NCBI GenBank assembly: GCA_035493895.1
Contig: DATJHM010000147.1
Span: 14,033 to 78,032, forward strand
DNA: 64,000 nucleotides
From: DATJHM01 sp035493895
Lineage (GTDB): Bacteria; Chloroflexota; Ktedonobacteria; Ktedonobacterales; Ktedonobacteraceae
Reading direction: 5' to 3'
A program made the translations under genes and the position numbers. This document shows, piece after piece, positions 50,475 to 58,229 of this stretch; the first letter of the stretch is position 1, and each line of letters starts with the position of its first letter. Under the pieces are notes generated by a model, which was not told where the DNA came from, made no database searches, and was given only the letters and a program-made list of their open reading frames with translations.

Positions 50475-51172
50475 GAAAACTGATATATGTACCAATTATC
50501 CATACGGAAGCTGATTTAGGCGGGCTCGCGGAAGATATTGTGCAACGTACAAGAGCGATTGTTGGTGCGAACAACTGGCAGAAGCATACAGAGGTTGTTC
50601 GCCTCTACTGGCAGGCGATTGCCAGCTATTGGAAGGGGAAAAACGTCGCAGGCTTTAAGATCTTTCAGGATGGTATGCCTGCTGATGGAGACGTGGGGAA
50701 AAATATTGTGAAGGAGGTCGCAAATAAAGGCAGCGTCAATTATAAAGTTGTTGAGCATTTAATGGGCAAAGGGGCAATACTCGTTAAAACTGAGGACCCG
50801 GAACTCCTGAGAGAAGAGTATCTCTTAAATAGAGAGCTGGCAAAGAGCGCATCATTCCTGGGGAGTATCACTGCTATCATGAAGTATCGCTGGCGAAAAG
50901 ATAAGCTCTTAAAAGAACGCGACAAATATATCGCCACAAGAATTGCTGAGAATCTGGCCGAAGGCGAAACAGGCGTTTGTTTCCTCGGTGCCTATCATCA
51001 CATATTCCCCAATTTACCGGAGGATATTCAAGTGGTTCCTCTGAAAGATCCGCAAAAAGTAAGTGAGTATTCGCAAAAATTTGCGAACGGCAAGGATGAG
51101 GAAGACGTGAATACTCTCGGTGAGTATCTGATTGCGCCCATTAACGTAACGTCAGGTGAAAATCATGAATAA
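50471..51172 (+). CDS. TraB/PrgY-like protein of the gas-vesicle locus
   Basis: A 233-residue soluble protein. The C-terminal half has ERDKYIATRIAENLAEGETG followed by VCFLGAYHHIFPNLP, a pattern close to the TraB/GumN-type signature (R-x-I-A-x-x-I near the centre, then GAxH). Metal-binding hydrolase activity is proposed for that superfamily, but the His in the N-terminal motif (YVPIIHTE) would need testing. It overlaps its upstream neighbour by ATGA and the next gvpF by 8 bases, so it is co-translated with vesicle proteins. Role unknown. Confidence 0.6.
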   Translation: MRKLIYVPIIHTEADLGGLAEDIVQRTRAIVGANNWQKHTEVVRLYWQAIASYWKGKNVAGFKIFQDGMPADGDVGKNIVKEVANKGSVNYKVVEHLMGKGAILVKTEDPELLREEYLLNRELAKSASFLGSITAIMKYRWRKDKLLKERDKYIATRIAENLAEGETGVCFLGAYHHIFPNLPEDIQVVPLKDPQKVSEYSQKFANGKDEEDVNTLGEYLIAPINVTSGENHE

Positions 51173-51926
51173 CGGATATGGTCACTATATCTATGGCATC
51201 CTTGCTGCCAATGAGCGACAGGAATTTGGCCCCATTGGGATTGGCGGAAGAGGCGATGTTGTATACACTCTTCCCTACCAGGGCGTCGCCGCGATTATCT
51301 CCAATTCGCCCATTATCAAATATCCGGTGACCAGGGATAATGCGATTGCCCATGCAAAAGTGCTGGAAACATTGGTAGCAAAATCCACGATTCTGCCCGT
51401 ACGCTTCTGCACGATTTCTACCGATGAGGAAATTATCATCGAAAAAGTTCTGAAGGCGCGTTATCAGGAATTTCTTCATCTGCTGGCTGAAATGCAAGGA
51501 AAAATAGAACTTGGCGTGCGCGCTCGCTGGACCGATCTTGAGGCGATTTTTGCCGAATTAGTCGAAGAAAATAAGGATATTAAAGCCATAAAAGAAAGGC
51601 TGCTCTCTGAAAGCAATGTGCAAGTACAATACGCGGGGAAAATCAAATTAGGCCAGATGGTGCAAAACGCTTTGCTGGAAAAGCGCAAAAAGGAAGCTGG
51701 AGAACTGCTTGATATGTTGAGGCCGCTCAGCCTCGCCTGTAAAGAGAATCAATTTTATGGCGATATGAATCTTATCAATGCCGCTTTTCTGGTCGACAGA
51801 GAGCAGGAGCGCGCTTTTGACGAAAAAATTCAGGAGCTGGAGAAGAGCTATAATGGCCGAAAGCAGTTAAAATATACTTCCCCCGTCATACCTTACAATT
51901 TCGTCGAAGTTGTTATTAACTGGTAG
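51165..51926 (+). CDS. Gas vesicle protein GvpF/GvpL, third copy
   Basis: A 253-residue GvpF/L protein: HYIYGILAANERQEFGPIGI, STILPVRFCTIS, KIELGVRARW, NAAFLVDREQERAF and PVIPYNFVEV. It aligns well with the GvpF part of the J-domain fusion (both have the QEFGxIGIG motif), so the two probably arose by duplication. The ATG at 51165 has AGG eight bases ahead; the GTG at 51156 is an alternative. The ArsA gene follows after 9 bases. Confidence 0.92.
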   Translation: MNNGYGHYIYGILAANERQEFGPIGIGGRGDVVYTLPYQGVAAIISNSPIIKYPVTRDNAIAHAKVLETLVAKSTILPVRFCTISTDEEIIIEKVLKARYQEFLHLLAEMQGKIELGVRARWTDLEAIFAELVEENKDIKAIKERLLSESNVQVQYAGKIKLGQMVQNALLEKRKKEAGELLDMLRPLSLACKENQFYGDMNLINAAFLVDREQERAFDEKIQELEKSYNGRKQLKYTSPVIPYNFVEVVINW

Positions 51927-51935
51927 GAGGCAATG

Positions 51936-52892
51936 ATGTCATTAAGTGATCTTGCGCAGTCGTCGCTACAATTTGTTTTATTTGGCGGGAAGGGTGGCGT
52001 TGGGAAAACAACGATGGCCGCGGCAACGGCCGTAGAACTCGCCAGAACGCATAAGGTGTTAATTGTGACCACTGACCCTGCTCCGTCGCTGGCGGACAGT
52101 CTGGGTCAGGCGATTGGCAATGAACCGACACCTGTTGCGGGCATAGAGAATCTCTTTGCGATGGAGATAGACGCCAGAAAGGTTTTACTGGAATTCAAAG
52201 AGCAATATGGCAGCGAAATCTTAGATATCTTGCAGCAGGGAACGTATCTGGCCGAAGAGGAAACAGAAGAACTATTTCAGCTCGATATCCCCGGGATAGA
52301 CGAAGTGATGAGCTTCAAGAAGATTATCGACTTTATGGAAAGCTCAGACTATCAGCTCTATCTTGTGGATACTGCACCAACCGGCCATACTTTGAGACTG
52401 CTGATGTTGCCGGAGCTTTTAGATCGCTGGATAAAGTTTTTAGCAACATTGCGCTGGAAATATCATGTCATGGTCGGACATTTTGCACGCGAAAGACGCA
52501 CCGAGAAAGCCGATGATTTCCTGCTGGAAATGAAACGGACGGTGAAGAAAGTCAATGCCCTTTTGCAAAATGCTGAGAAAACGGAGTTTGTGGTGGTGAC
52601 GCTTGCCGAGAAAATAGTAATCTCCGAAACAGAAGACTTAATCGAAAGTCTTGAGCAAATGCATATCCCCTCGCAGCATATCGTTATTAACAACGTCTTT
52701 CCGCACGATGGATGTGATTTTATCCGGCAGAGAAATGCATCTCAGGCAGAGTATATACAGGACCTGAAGGCGAAATTTTGCACACGCAATGTCACCGAAG
52801 TTATTTTGCAGCCCACCGAGATCTACGGTATCCCCAGGCTGCAAGCCCTGGGAACGCAGTTATTTTCTGAAACCAGAGAAGGGAAGTTGTGA
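51936..52892 (+). CDS. ArsA/Get3-type ATPase of the gas-vesicle locus
   Basis: A 318-residue P-loop ATPase. The deviant Walker A GGKGGVGKTT is near residue 18, switch I TTDPAPSLADSLG follows, and switch II VDTAPTGHTLRLL is at about 148. Single-domain ArsA relatives include Get3, which delivers hydrophobic helices to membranes. No arsenic resistance genes are near. Given the very hydrophobic GvpA, a targeting chaperone for shell proteins is plausible (inference). The second of two ATGs (51936) has better spacing to GGAGG. Confidence 0.92.
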   Translation: MSLSDLAQSSLQFVLFGGKGGVGKTTMAAATAVELARTHKVLIVTTDPAPSLADSLGQAIGNEPTPVAGIENLFAMEIDARKVLLEFKEQYGSEILDILQQGTYLAEEETEELFQLDIPGIDEVMSFKKIIDFMESSDYQLYLVDTAPTGHTLRLLMLPELLDRWIKFLATLRWKYHVMVGHFARERRTEKADDFLLEMKRTVKKVNALLQNAEKTEFVVVTLAEKIVISETEDLIESLEQMHIPSQHIVINNVFPHDGCDFIRQRNASQAEYIQDLKAKFCTRNVTEVILQPTEIYGIPRLQALGTQLFSETREGKL

Positions 52893-52895
52893 CGT

Positions 52896-53132
52896 ATGTT
52901 TCTTCTTGACGATTTATTAATCAAATTGCCCGCAAAAGGCTTTATGTCGATCATAAAGCAGATTGCTGAAATCGCGGAAACCGAATTAACTGATGAGTCA
53001 AAGATACAGGAGGATTTACTGCTACTCCAGACCTTGTATGAGACTGATCAAATTACTGAGGAAGAGTATTATGAAAAAGAGGCCGCTCTTCTGGAACGAT
53101 TGACGCTGGTCAGAGAGCAGAAGGGGGAATAG
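52896..53132 (+). CDS. gvpG: Gas vesicle protein GvpG
   Basis: A 78-residue protein, the last of the gas-vesicle locus. The N-terminal hydrophobic lead (FLLDDLLIKLPAKGFM) and the C-terminal amphipathic helix (LQTLYETDQITEEEYYEKEAALLERL) match GvpG, which in other clusters sits next to gvpF/L and is required for vesicle formation, probably as part of an accessory complex with GvpF/L. It starts three bases after the ArsA stop, so they are coupled. Confidence 0.9.
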   Translation: MFLLDDLLIKLPAKGFMSIIKQIAEIAETELTDESKIQEDLLLLQTLYETDQITEEEYYEKEAALLERLTLVREQKGE

Positions 53133-53147
53133 CTCCTGGCAGCGATT

Positions 53148-53235
53148 TGGCGGAGGAGGTGGGATTTGAACCCACGAAGGCTTGCACCTTACACGATTTC
53201 CAGTCGTGCTCACTAGACCACTATGAGACTCCTCC
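53148..53235 (-). tRNA. tRNA-Ser (anticodon GGA)
   Basis: On the minus strand from 53235: acceptor GGAGGAG pairs with CTCCTCC (53158-53152), anticodon stem CACGA/TCGTG with loop CTGGAAA, anticodon GGA. Long variable arm as in serine tRNAs. Discriminator G at 53151, then an encoded CCA (53150-53148). Confidence 0.95.
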
Positions 53236-53243
53236 GGGACCAG

Positions 53244-53328
53244 CGGAGAGAGTGGGATTCGAACCCACGAAGGCTTGCACCTTACCGCTTTTCGAGAGCG
53301 GCACATTCGACCACTCTGACATCTCTCC
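53244..53328 (-). tRNA. tRNA-Ser (anticodon CGA)
   Basis: On the minus strand from 53328: acceptor GGAGAGA pairs with TCTCTCC (53251-53245), anticodon loop CTCGAAA with stem CCGCT/AGCGG, anticodon CGA. Discriminator G at 53244; CCA is not encoded. Variable and T arms are nearly identical to the neighbouring tRNA-Ser, showing recent duplication. Confidence 0.95.
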
Positions 53329-53432
53329 GCCGTAGAGTATAACATATCTCTTACGAAGTGGCAAGCACTGAATTTCCACTTTCTCGTAACAGGCAAAAAA
53401 CGCTACATGGGACAATGCTACGCTCTTCCTGG

Positions 53433-53738
53433 CTAAAACGAAAGCTCACTTATTTCATGATGCTCATGCAGCCAGCGCGCAAATTGCATACGCGGGTTAA
53501 TCTCTATGCACTGCTGCATTTCTATGTTCTCATAAAGATGTTCACGCATATTGAGTAAGTTAATTGCCTCCTTCCAGTTGAAACCGGAGATCATCAATTG
53601 CTCCAGGCGCATCTGGTCTCGACTGAGTAATCCTTCTCTGCTCTCAATAGCGTGCGATTTCATCAATTCTGTTTGCTGTACATACTGATCATCAGCTTCG
53701 AATTGTTCTCCCATGGATGGTTGTAGAAAATTTGCCAT
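53433..53738 (-). CDS. Hypothetical helical protein
   Basis: A 101-residue soluble protein with no recognised family. It is nearly all helical and acidic; the core ESREGLLSRDQMRLEQLMIS and FNWKEAINLLNMREHLYE contain regularly spaced leucines. AGAGGGG lies before the ATG, which supports real translation. It is divergent from the sigma-factor gene and separated from it by a 480-base gap. A regulatory or adaptor role is possible, but there is no direct evidence. Confidence 0.65.
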   Translation of the reverse strand: MANFLQPSMGEQFEADDQYVQQTELMKSHAIESREGLLSRDQMRLEQLMISGFNWKEAINLLNMREHLYENIEMQQCIEINPRMQFARWLHEHHEISELSF

Positions 53739-54221
53739 AGGTTTTCCCCTCTTTGTACATATGAGCTACCTCTATTGGAGCTCTTTTTCTTGTGCTATTT
53801 CCCCATACTTGTTTCATCGACGGGCTTGTGCAAAACCTTAGACTCCCTTATTTTTTGTGGTTGGCCTGCGGGCTATTTCTATGAATCCTTCCATGCACAT
53901 CAATGCCTGCGCGCATGGAAAGCTCGCTACGGAGCTGAGGGCTTCTGATGGGACACTTTTCAGGACTTTTGCAGTCTCTGACAGGGACCTGCGTCAATAT
54001 GCAGAGGTTTTGTGGCGCTCTACACTCTATGCAGATGGAACAAATCGGAGAGTATCTCTCAATACTTGTGCCTGCTTTACACCACTATTTCGTAGCTTTT
54101 TCCATCGCTGCATCCAGCCATGTGCTATGTGGGGCGCGCTGTCTGGTGGAGAGTGAATGGTGTGCAGATGGAGGGTAGCGAGGCCATACCATCGGTTACA
54201 CAGAAAAGAGGAGCAAAGGGT
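53739..54221. other. Divergent intergenic region, no gene seen
   Basis: This 483-base gap should contain promoters for the helical protein and the sigma factor. A frame at 53857-54156 has no ribosome site and no recognisable protein, and the extension of the sigma frame back to 54120 is not supported. Confidence 0.5.
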
Positions 54222-55118
54222 ATGAATGTGTCGGCCATAGTTAGAGATAACTGGATCGAGTTCTCTGCCACCAGACGTCAGGATCTGCGCGACTGGCTCG
54301 TCATTGAATATACGCCACTGGTACGCTTTGTTGTTGGTCGGCTCGGCTTACCTCCAACCAGTCTACTGGACGCAGAGGATTTTGTCAGCTATGGCATGAT
54401 CGGTCTGCTGAATGCGATTGATCGCTATGACCCGCTGAGAGGGGTGCGCTTCGAGGTCTTTGCTACCCCCAGAATACGTGGCGCGGTCATTGATCAGCTA
54501 CGCGTTTTGAACTGGCTTCCCCGTTCTTCTGTTTCCCGCTTACGGTTGATAGAAAATACCCTATCTTCTCTACTCCACCGCCTGGGACGACCTGCAACTG
54601 ACGAGGAAGTGGCGGCTGAGATGGGGGTGACTCCCGAACGCTATCGTCAGATGCTCTTTGAGGTCAGCACGACTATTCTCTCTTTAGATGCCCCGCTGAG
54701 CGCCATTATGCTGGATGACGATTATAATTCGCTTGGCTCACTTCTGGAGGATAAAAAAACGCCAACACCCGCTGATCTGGCCGAACGGAAAGAACTGGCC
54801 CGGGCACTCGCCGATGCCATTGATCGTTTGCCCGAACGTGAGCAATTACTTCTCTCTCTCTACTATACTGAAGAGTTAACCATGAAGGAGATCAGCAAGA
54901 TCCTGGGCGTTTCGGAATCGCGCATCTGCCAGCTCCATATTCAGGCCATATTACGTTTGCGAGGCACTTTACAAGAATTTAGAACCGACGATGCGAAATA
55001 TAAAGCACGTCAGAAGGAAAAAAGTAGAGGCAAGCAATGTAAGAAAGAGGCGAGCAGCAAAAAGAGTACGCAACCCGTTGCCAGTAGTAGGTCCCAGGCA
55101 GCGCAAAGAGTTTCCTGA
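54222..55118 (+). CDS. FliA/WhiG-type sigma factor (sigma-28 family)
   Basis: A 298-residue sigma factor. Region 2 reads YTPLVRFVVGRLGLPPTSLL, then DAEDFVSYGMIGLLNAIDRY and FEVFATPRIRGAVIDQLR; region 3 has LGRPATDEEVAAEMGV; region 4 has LPEREQLLLSLYYTEELTMK followed by KEISKILGVSESRICQLH. This is the FliA/WhiG pattern. A basic, Lys/Ser-rich tail of 45 residues is unusual. Sigma-28 factors serve flagella or, in actinomycetes, aerial spore formation. The FlgM-like gene after it supports control by an anti-sigma. GAGGAG precedes the ATG at 54222. Confidence 0.93.
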   Translation: MNVSAIVRDNWIEFSATRRQDLRDWLVIEYTPLVRFVVGRLGLPPTSLLDAEDFVSYGMIGLLNAIDRYDPLRGVRFEVFATPRIRGAVIDQLRVLNWLPRSSVSRLRLIENTLSSLLHRLGRPATDEEVAAEMGVTPERYRQMLFEVSTTILSLDAPLSAIMLDDDYNSLGSLLEDKKTPTPADLAERKELARALADAIDRLPEREQLLLSLYYTEELTMKEISKILGVSESRICQLHIQAILRLRGTLQEFRTDDAKYKARQKEKSRGKQCKKEASSKKSTQPVASSRSQAAQRVS

Positions 55119-55287
55119 AAAAAGATGCACGCTCTGTATACTGTATATAACAGGGGGACATGAGGGATAAAGCATCGCTTGTTGGTATAGGGTAGTACAG
55201 TGTATAGAAGAGGTATGTTGTAGCAGAACACATGGGGCGATCCTTCCAGGAAAAATAGGGGTGAGAGACGTTCATGAAAGGAGAAAA

Positions 55288-55578
55288 ATGATGCATCTCC
55301 ATCTGGTGAGCACTCAATGCAAGGAACAGACTGGGATGAGTATCGCGTGCGACGATGTGGAAACTCATGAGAGATCTCTGGAACCTTGTGCTCCCATACG
55401 CTGTGCACAACCGGCAGATGAACGGGAAGCTCGCCTCGCAGCTTTGTATGCCCGGGTCAAATCGGGATCTTATCAGATTGATTGTCACGCGATTGCTGAA
55501 CGTGTTTTGGATAAAACAGGTCAATTCTATCTGGAACGCTCGGAACGGAAAATTGGAGAAATGAGCGAATGGGTATAA
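55288..55578 (+). CDS. FlgM-like anti-sigma-28 factor
   Basis: A 96-residue protein. The C-terminal half, EREARLAALYARVKSGSYQI, then HAIAERVLDKT, matches the sigma-binding helices of FlgM. The N-terminal half is unconserved. In flagellated bacteria FlgM holds FliA until export through the hook; here no export apparatus is in view, so release must work differently or elsewhere. AAGGAG precedes the ATG at 55288. Confidence 0.75.
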   Translation: MMHLHLVSTQCKEQTGMSIACDDVETHERSLEPCAPIRCAQPADEREARLAALYARVKSGSYQIDCHAIAERVLDKTGQFYLERSERKIGEMSEWV

Positions 55579-55739
55579 ATTTTATACCCACTCTGCGCGA
55601 TCTTTGCGTCTGAACATGGTAACGGCGAATAGTTGTTTACCAGGTTTTCCTTATGCGGTCACGCTGAAAGAAGCGCCATAGAGGCGTTTGTCGCAGCGCA
55701 GGGACGCTTAGGACATGCTTCTTATGAAGGGAGCTATGC

Positions 55740-55940
55740 ATGCTTGTATTGCGACGAAAAGTTGGAGAAAGTATTGTGCTCGCTGGCGTGATCAACATCG
55801 CGGTGTTGGCCGTGGAAGGTGAGCGTGTGAAAATCGGTATCAGTGCGCCCCCTGATGTGACGATTGTACGTGAAGAACTGCTTCGTGCAGCTTCTCCCGA
55901 TCAACCGAATCAACAGAGTTCGCCAGTACAGCAGAGATAA
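55740..55940 (+). CDS. csrA: Carbon storage regulator CsrA
   Basis: A 66-residue RNA-binding homodimer that blocks or stabilises mRNAs at GGA motifs. The sequence MLVLRRKVGESIVL, VKIGISAPPDVTIVREEL fits the family closely, with the key Arg of the C-terminal VxREE motif kept. AAGGGAG lies before the ATG. In many bacteria csrA sits with flagellar genes; here it follows sigma-28 and FlgM genes. Confidence 0.95.
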   Translation: MLVLRRKVGESIVLAGVINIAVLAVEGERVKIGISAPPDVTIVREELLRAASPDQPNQQSSPVQQR

Positions 55941-55947
55941 CCATGAA

Positions 55948-55996
55948 CCGGTCACCGCTCAGCATTTTCCCGAGTGGTGATCGGTCCGGTTTTTTT
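55948..55996 (+). terminator. Intrinsic terminator after csrA
   Basis: CCGGTCACCGCTC (55948-55960) pairs with GAGTGGTGATCGG (55972-55984) with two G-T pairs, then TTTTTTT (55990-55996). Confidence 0.85.
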
Positions 55997-56012
55997 GGCA
56001 GGTTGTGCCAGG

Positions 56013-57146
56013 CTAGAGGTTGGGTGTGACTTCTACCTGCGCTTCACTGGCCGCACTGCTGACCGGTTGCTCATCGCTGATGAAGGCCTCAACCAGTTTA
56101 CGCGCAATATCGTCATGGTATTGCACTGGCGGCGATTTCATCAGGTATGAGCTCGGCCCCTCCAGCGTGCCACTGATGCCACGATCGAGGGCCAGTTTTA
56201 CCAGGCGCACGGCGTCGATCACCACACCGGCTGAGTTTGGCGAATCCCAGACTTCAAGTTTCAATTCCACATTCAGTGGCACATCTCCGAAGGTGCGACC
56301 CTCAAGGCGAATGTAAGCCCATTTGCGGTCCGTTAACCAGGGCACATAGTCAGAGGGGCCAATATGGACGTTCTCTTCGCCCAGATCATATTCGAGCTGG
56401 CTGGTGACCGCGTTGGTTTTACTGATCTTCTTGGATTCCAGGCGATCCCGGTCCAACATGTTGTAGAAGTCGGTATTGCCACCAACGTTGAGCTGCATGG
56501 TGCGCTCCAACTTGACGCCACGCTCACGGAAGAGCCGCGTCAGCACACGATGCACAATGGTTGCGCCAACCTGACTCTTGATGTCGTCGCCAATCATGGG
56601 CAGGCCTGCCGTTTTGAAACGCTTCTGCCAGTACTCTTCGCGGGCGATAAAGACGGGCACGCAGTTCACAAAACCGACTCCTGCCTGGAGGATCTGCTCC
56701 ACATACCATTTCGTGGCGGTTTCCGAACCAACCGGCAGGTAGCTTATGACGATGTCTGTCTGGGTGTCTTTCAGGACTTGGACAATATCCGCTGTCTGAC
56801 CAGGAGCCTTCGTGATAACTTTGGAAAGATATTTTCCCAGGCCATCATGCGTCATCCCTCGATATACTTTTGCATTGAGAAAGGGGACTTCGGCAAAACG
56901 ATAGGTGTTGTTCTGACCTGCGAAAATTGCTTCACTCAGATCCTTTCCCACTTTTTCGGTGTCGATATCGAAGGCCGCAGAGAACTCTATATCTCTGATA
57001 TGATAGCCTCCTAGATTGACGTGCATCAGCCCGGGGATGAAGTCCTCTTCCTGGGCGTCGCGATAGTATTGCACTCCTTGTACGAGTGAACTGGCGCAGT
57101 TTCCTACGCCGATGATTGCGACCCGCAATTTTTTACTGTTTGCCAT
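56013..57146 (-). CDS. ino1: myo-Inositol-1-phosphate synthase
   Basis: A 377-residue NAD-dependent enzyme that turns glucose 6-phosphate into inositol 1-phosphate. Landmarks are VAIIGVGNCASSLVQG (NAD site), SYLPVGSETATKWYVEQ, GDDIKSQVGATIVHR, LNVGGNTDFYNM and VWDSPNSAGVVIDAVR. The length and sequence type match the compact bacterial and archaeal form. It provides head groups for inositol phospholipids or compatible solutes. Convergent with csrA across a terminator. Confidence 0.96.
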   Translation of the reverse strand: MANSKKLRVAIIGVGNCASSLVQGVQYYRDAQEEDFIPGLMHVNLGGYHIRDIEFSAAFDIDTEKVGKDLSEAIFAGQNNTYRFAEVPFLNAKVYRGMTHDGLGKYLSKVITKAPGQTADIVQVLKDTQTDIVISYLPVGSETATKWYVEQILQAGVGFVNCVPVFIAREEYWQKRFKTAGLPMIGDDIKSQVGATIVHRVLTRLFRERGVKLERTMQLNVGGNTDFYNMLDRDRLESKKISKTNAVTSQLEYDLGEENVHIGPSDYVPWLTDRKWAYIRLEGRTFGDVPLNVELKLEVWDSPNSAGVVIDAVRLVKLALDRGISGTLEGPSSYLMKSPPVQYHDDIARKLVEAFISDEQPVSSAASEAQVEVTPNL

Positions 57147-57609
57147 ACGAAGTTACTCCTGTAGCTTTTCACAATATGTCCCCTGACCTCTACGCTCTTG
57201 CTCATGCCACTGCAAGGGGGCGTACAGTTATTTCCTAATCATACTATACCCCCAATCGAGGGCTGAGTGCTATGCTCTAGCGAGCAAATTTGCGCGGATT
57301 TTATAACACTTTTGTGATGCTGATGGCTCTTCTCCCCTTGTTTTTGTGCCCACAATAGGTGCATGTGTTAGCAAGCTCATGTCGTTGGCGCAGGAAGATG
57401 CTAACAGATAAAATGTACATCTGCCAGCGAAATTGCTGTATGGATTAGCAGGAATATCCTATATACCTGTCTCATTGTTGACAGTCTCTATCAATTAAAT
57501 CATATAATAAAAACGAAGATACTGTTTGGTTTTGTGATTTCTTCGCAAGGGCCGCCAGACAGGAAAAAAAAGCCGTGAAGAACTATACAAGGGAAAGAGT
57601 ACAACGTAC
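57147..57609. other. Divergent intergenic region with cysC promoter
   Basis: A 463-base gap between divergent ino1 and cysC. TTGACA (57478-57483), 19 bases, then TATAAT (57503-57508) is a likely cysC promoter. No riboswitch or ORF is seen in the remainder. Confidence 0.55.
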
Positions 57610-58200
57610 ATGGCACATACCGGTTTTACCATCTGGTTTACAGGACTCTCGGGAGCTGGAAAAAGCACTCTATCAGAGGCTATCGAACAGCGTTTACGTA
57701 CTATAGGACGCAATGTGGAAATCCTCGACGGTGATGTCGTACGGACGCATTTGAGCAAAGGCCTTGGCTTTAGCCGTGAGGATCGCGATACAAATATTAA
57801 GCGCATCGCTTTTGTCTGCGGTTTGCTCTCACGCAATGGGGTCATTTGTATTTCCGCTGCTATCGCTCCGTATCGTGAGGCTCGCGACTGGGCCCGCCAG
57901 GAGATTGGCAATTTTGTCGAGATTTACGTGAAATGCCCTATCGATGTCTGCCGCGAGCGCGATGTGAAGGGCCTGTACAAACTTGTTGATGAGGGCAAGA
58001 TCAAGAATTTTACTGGCGTCGATGATCCTTACGAAGAGCCAGAAAATCCAGAGCTTGTTGTTGAGACCAGCAAGGAATCGATCGAAGAGAGTGTCAATCG
58101 CATCTTTGCAAAACTGGAAGAGCTTGGCTATTTAAGCGTCGAAGACGTGCAGGCCAGCGCTCAGGAAGTTCAACAAGGGGCTGTACAGGTCACGCGTTAA
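57610..58200 (+). CDS. cysC: Adenylylsulfate kinase
   Basis: A 196-residue P-loop kinase that phosphorylates adenosine 5'-phosphosulfate to PAPS. GLSGAGKSTL is the Walker A motif, LDGDVVRTHLSKGLGFSREDRDTNI binds the substrate, and ISAAIAPYREARDWAR follows. It lies 29 bases before sat, the usual order of sulfate activation. A polar tail of about 25 residues is extra. Confidence 0.97.
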   Translation: MAHTGFTIWFTGLSGAGKSTLSEAIEQRLRTIGRNVEILDGDVVRTHLSKGLGFSREDRDTNIKRIAFVCGLLSRNGVICISAAIAPYREARDWARQEIGNFVEIYVKCPIDVCRERDVKGLYKLVDEGKIKNFTGVDDPYEEPENPELVVETSKESIEESVNRIFAKLEELGYLSVEDVQASAQEVQQGAVQVTR

Positions 58201-58229
58201 GTAGTAGTCGATCCAGGAGTAAAACGTAA

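Noticed and set aside
53147..53335. 62-residue frame over the two tRNA-Ser genes
   Set aside because: The EEVGFEPTKA type of string is also a translated tRNA artefact.
53857..54156. 99-residue frame before the sigma-factor gene
   Set aside because: No ribosome site and no recognisable protein. It is probably part of the promoter region.
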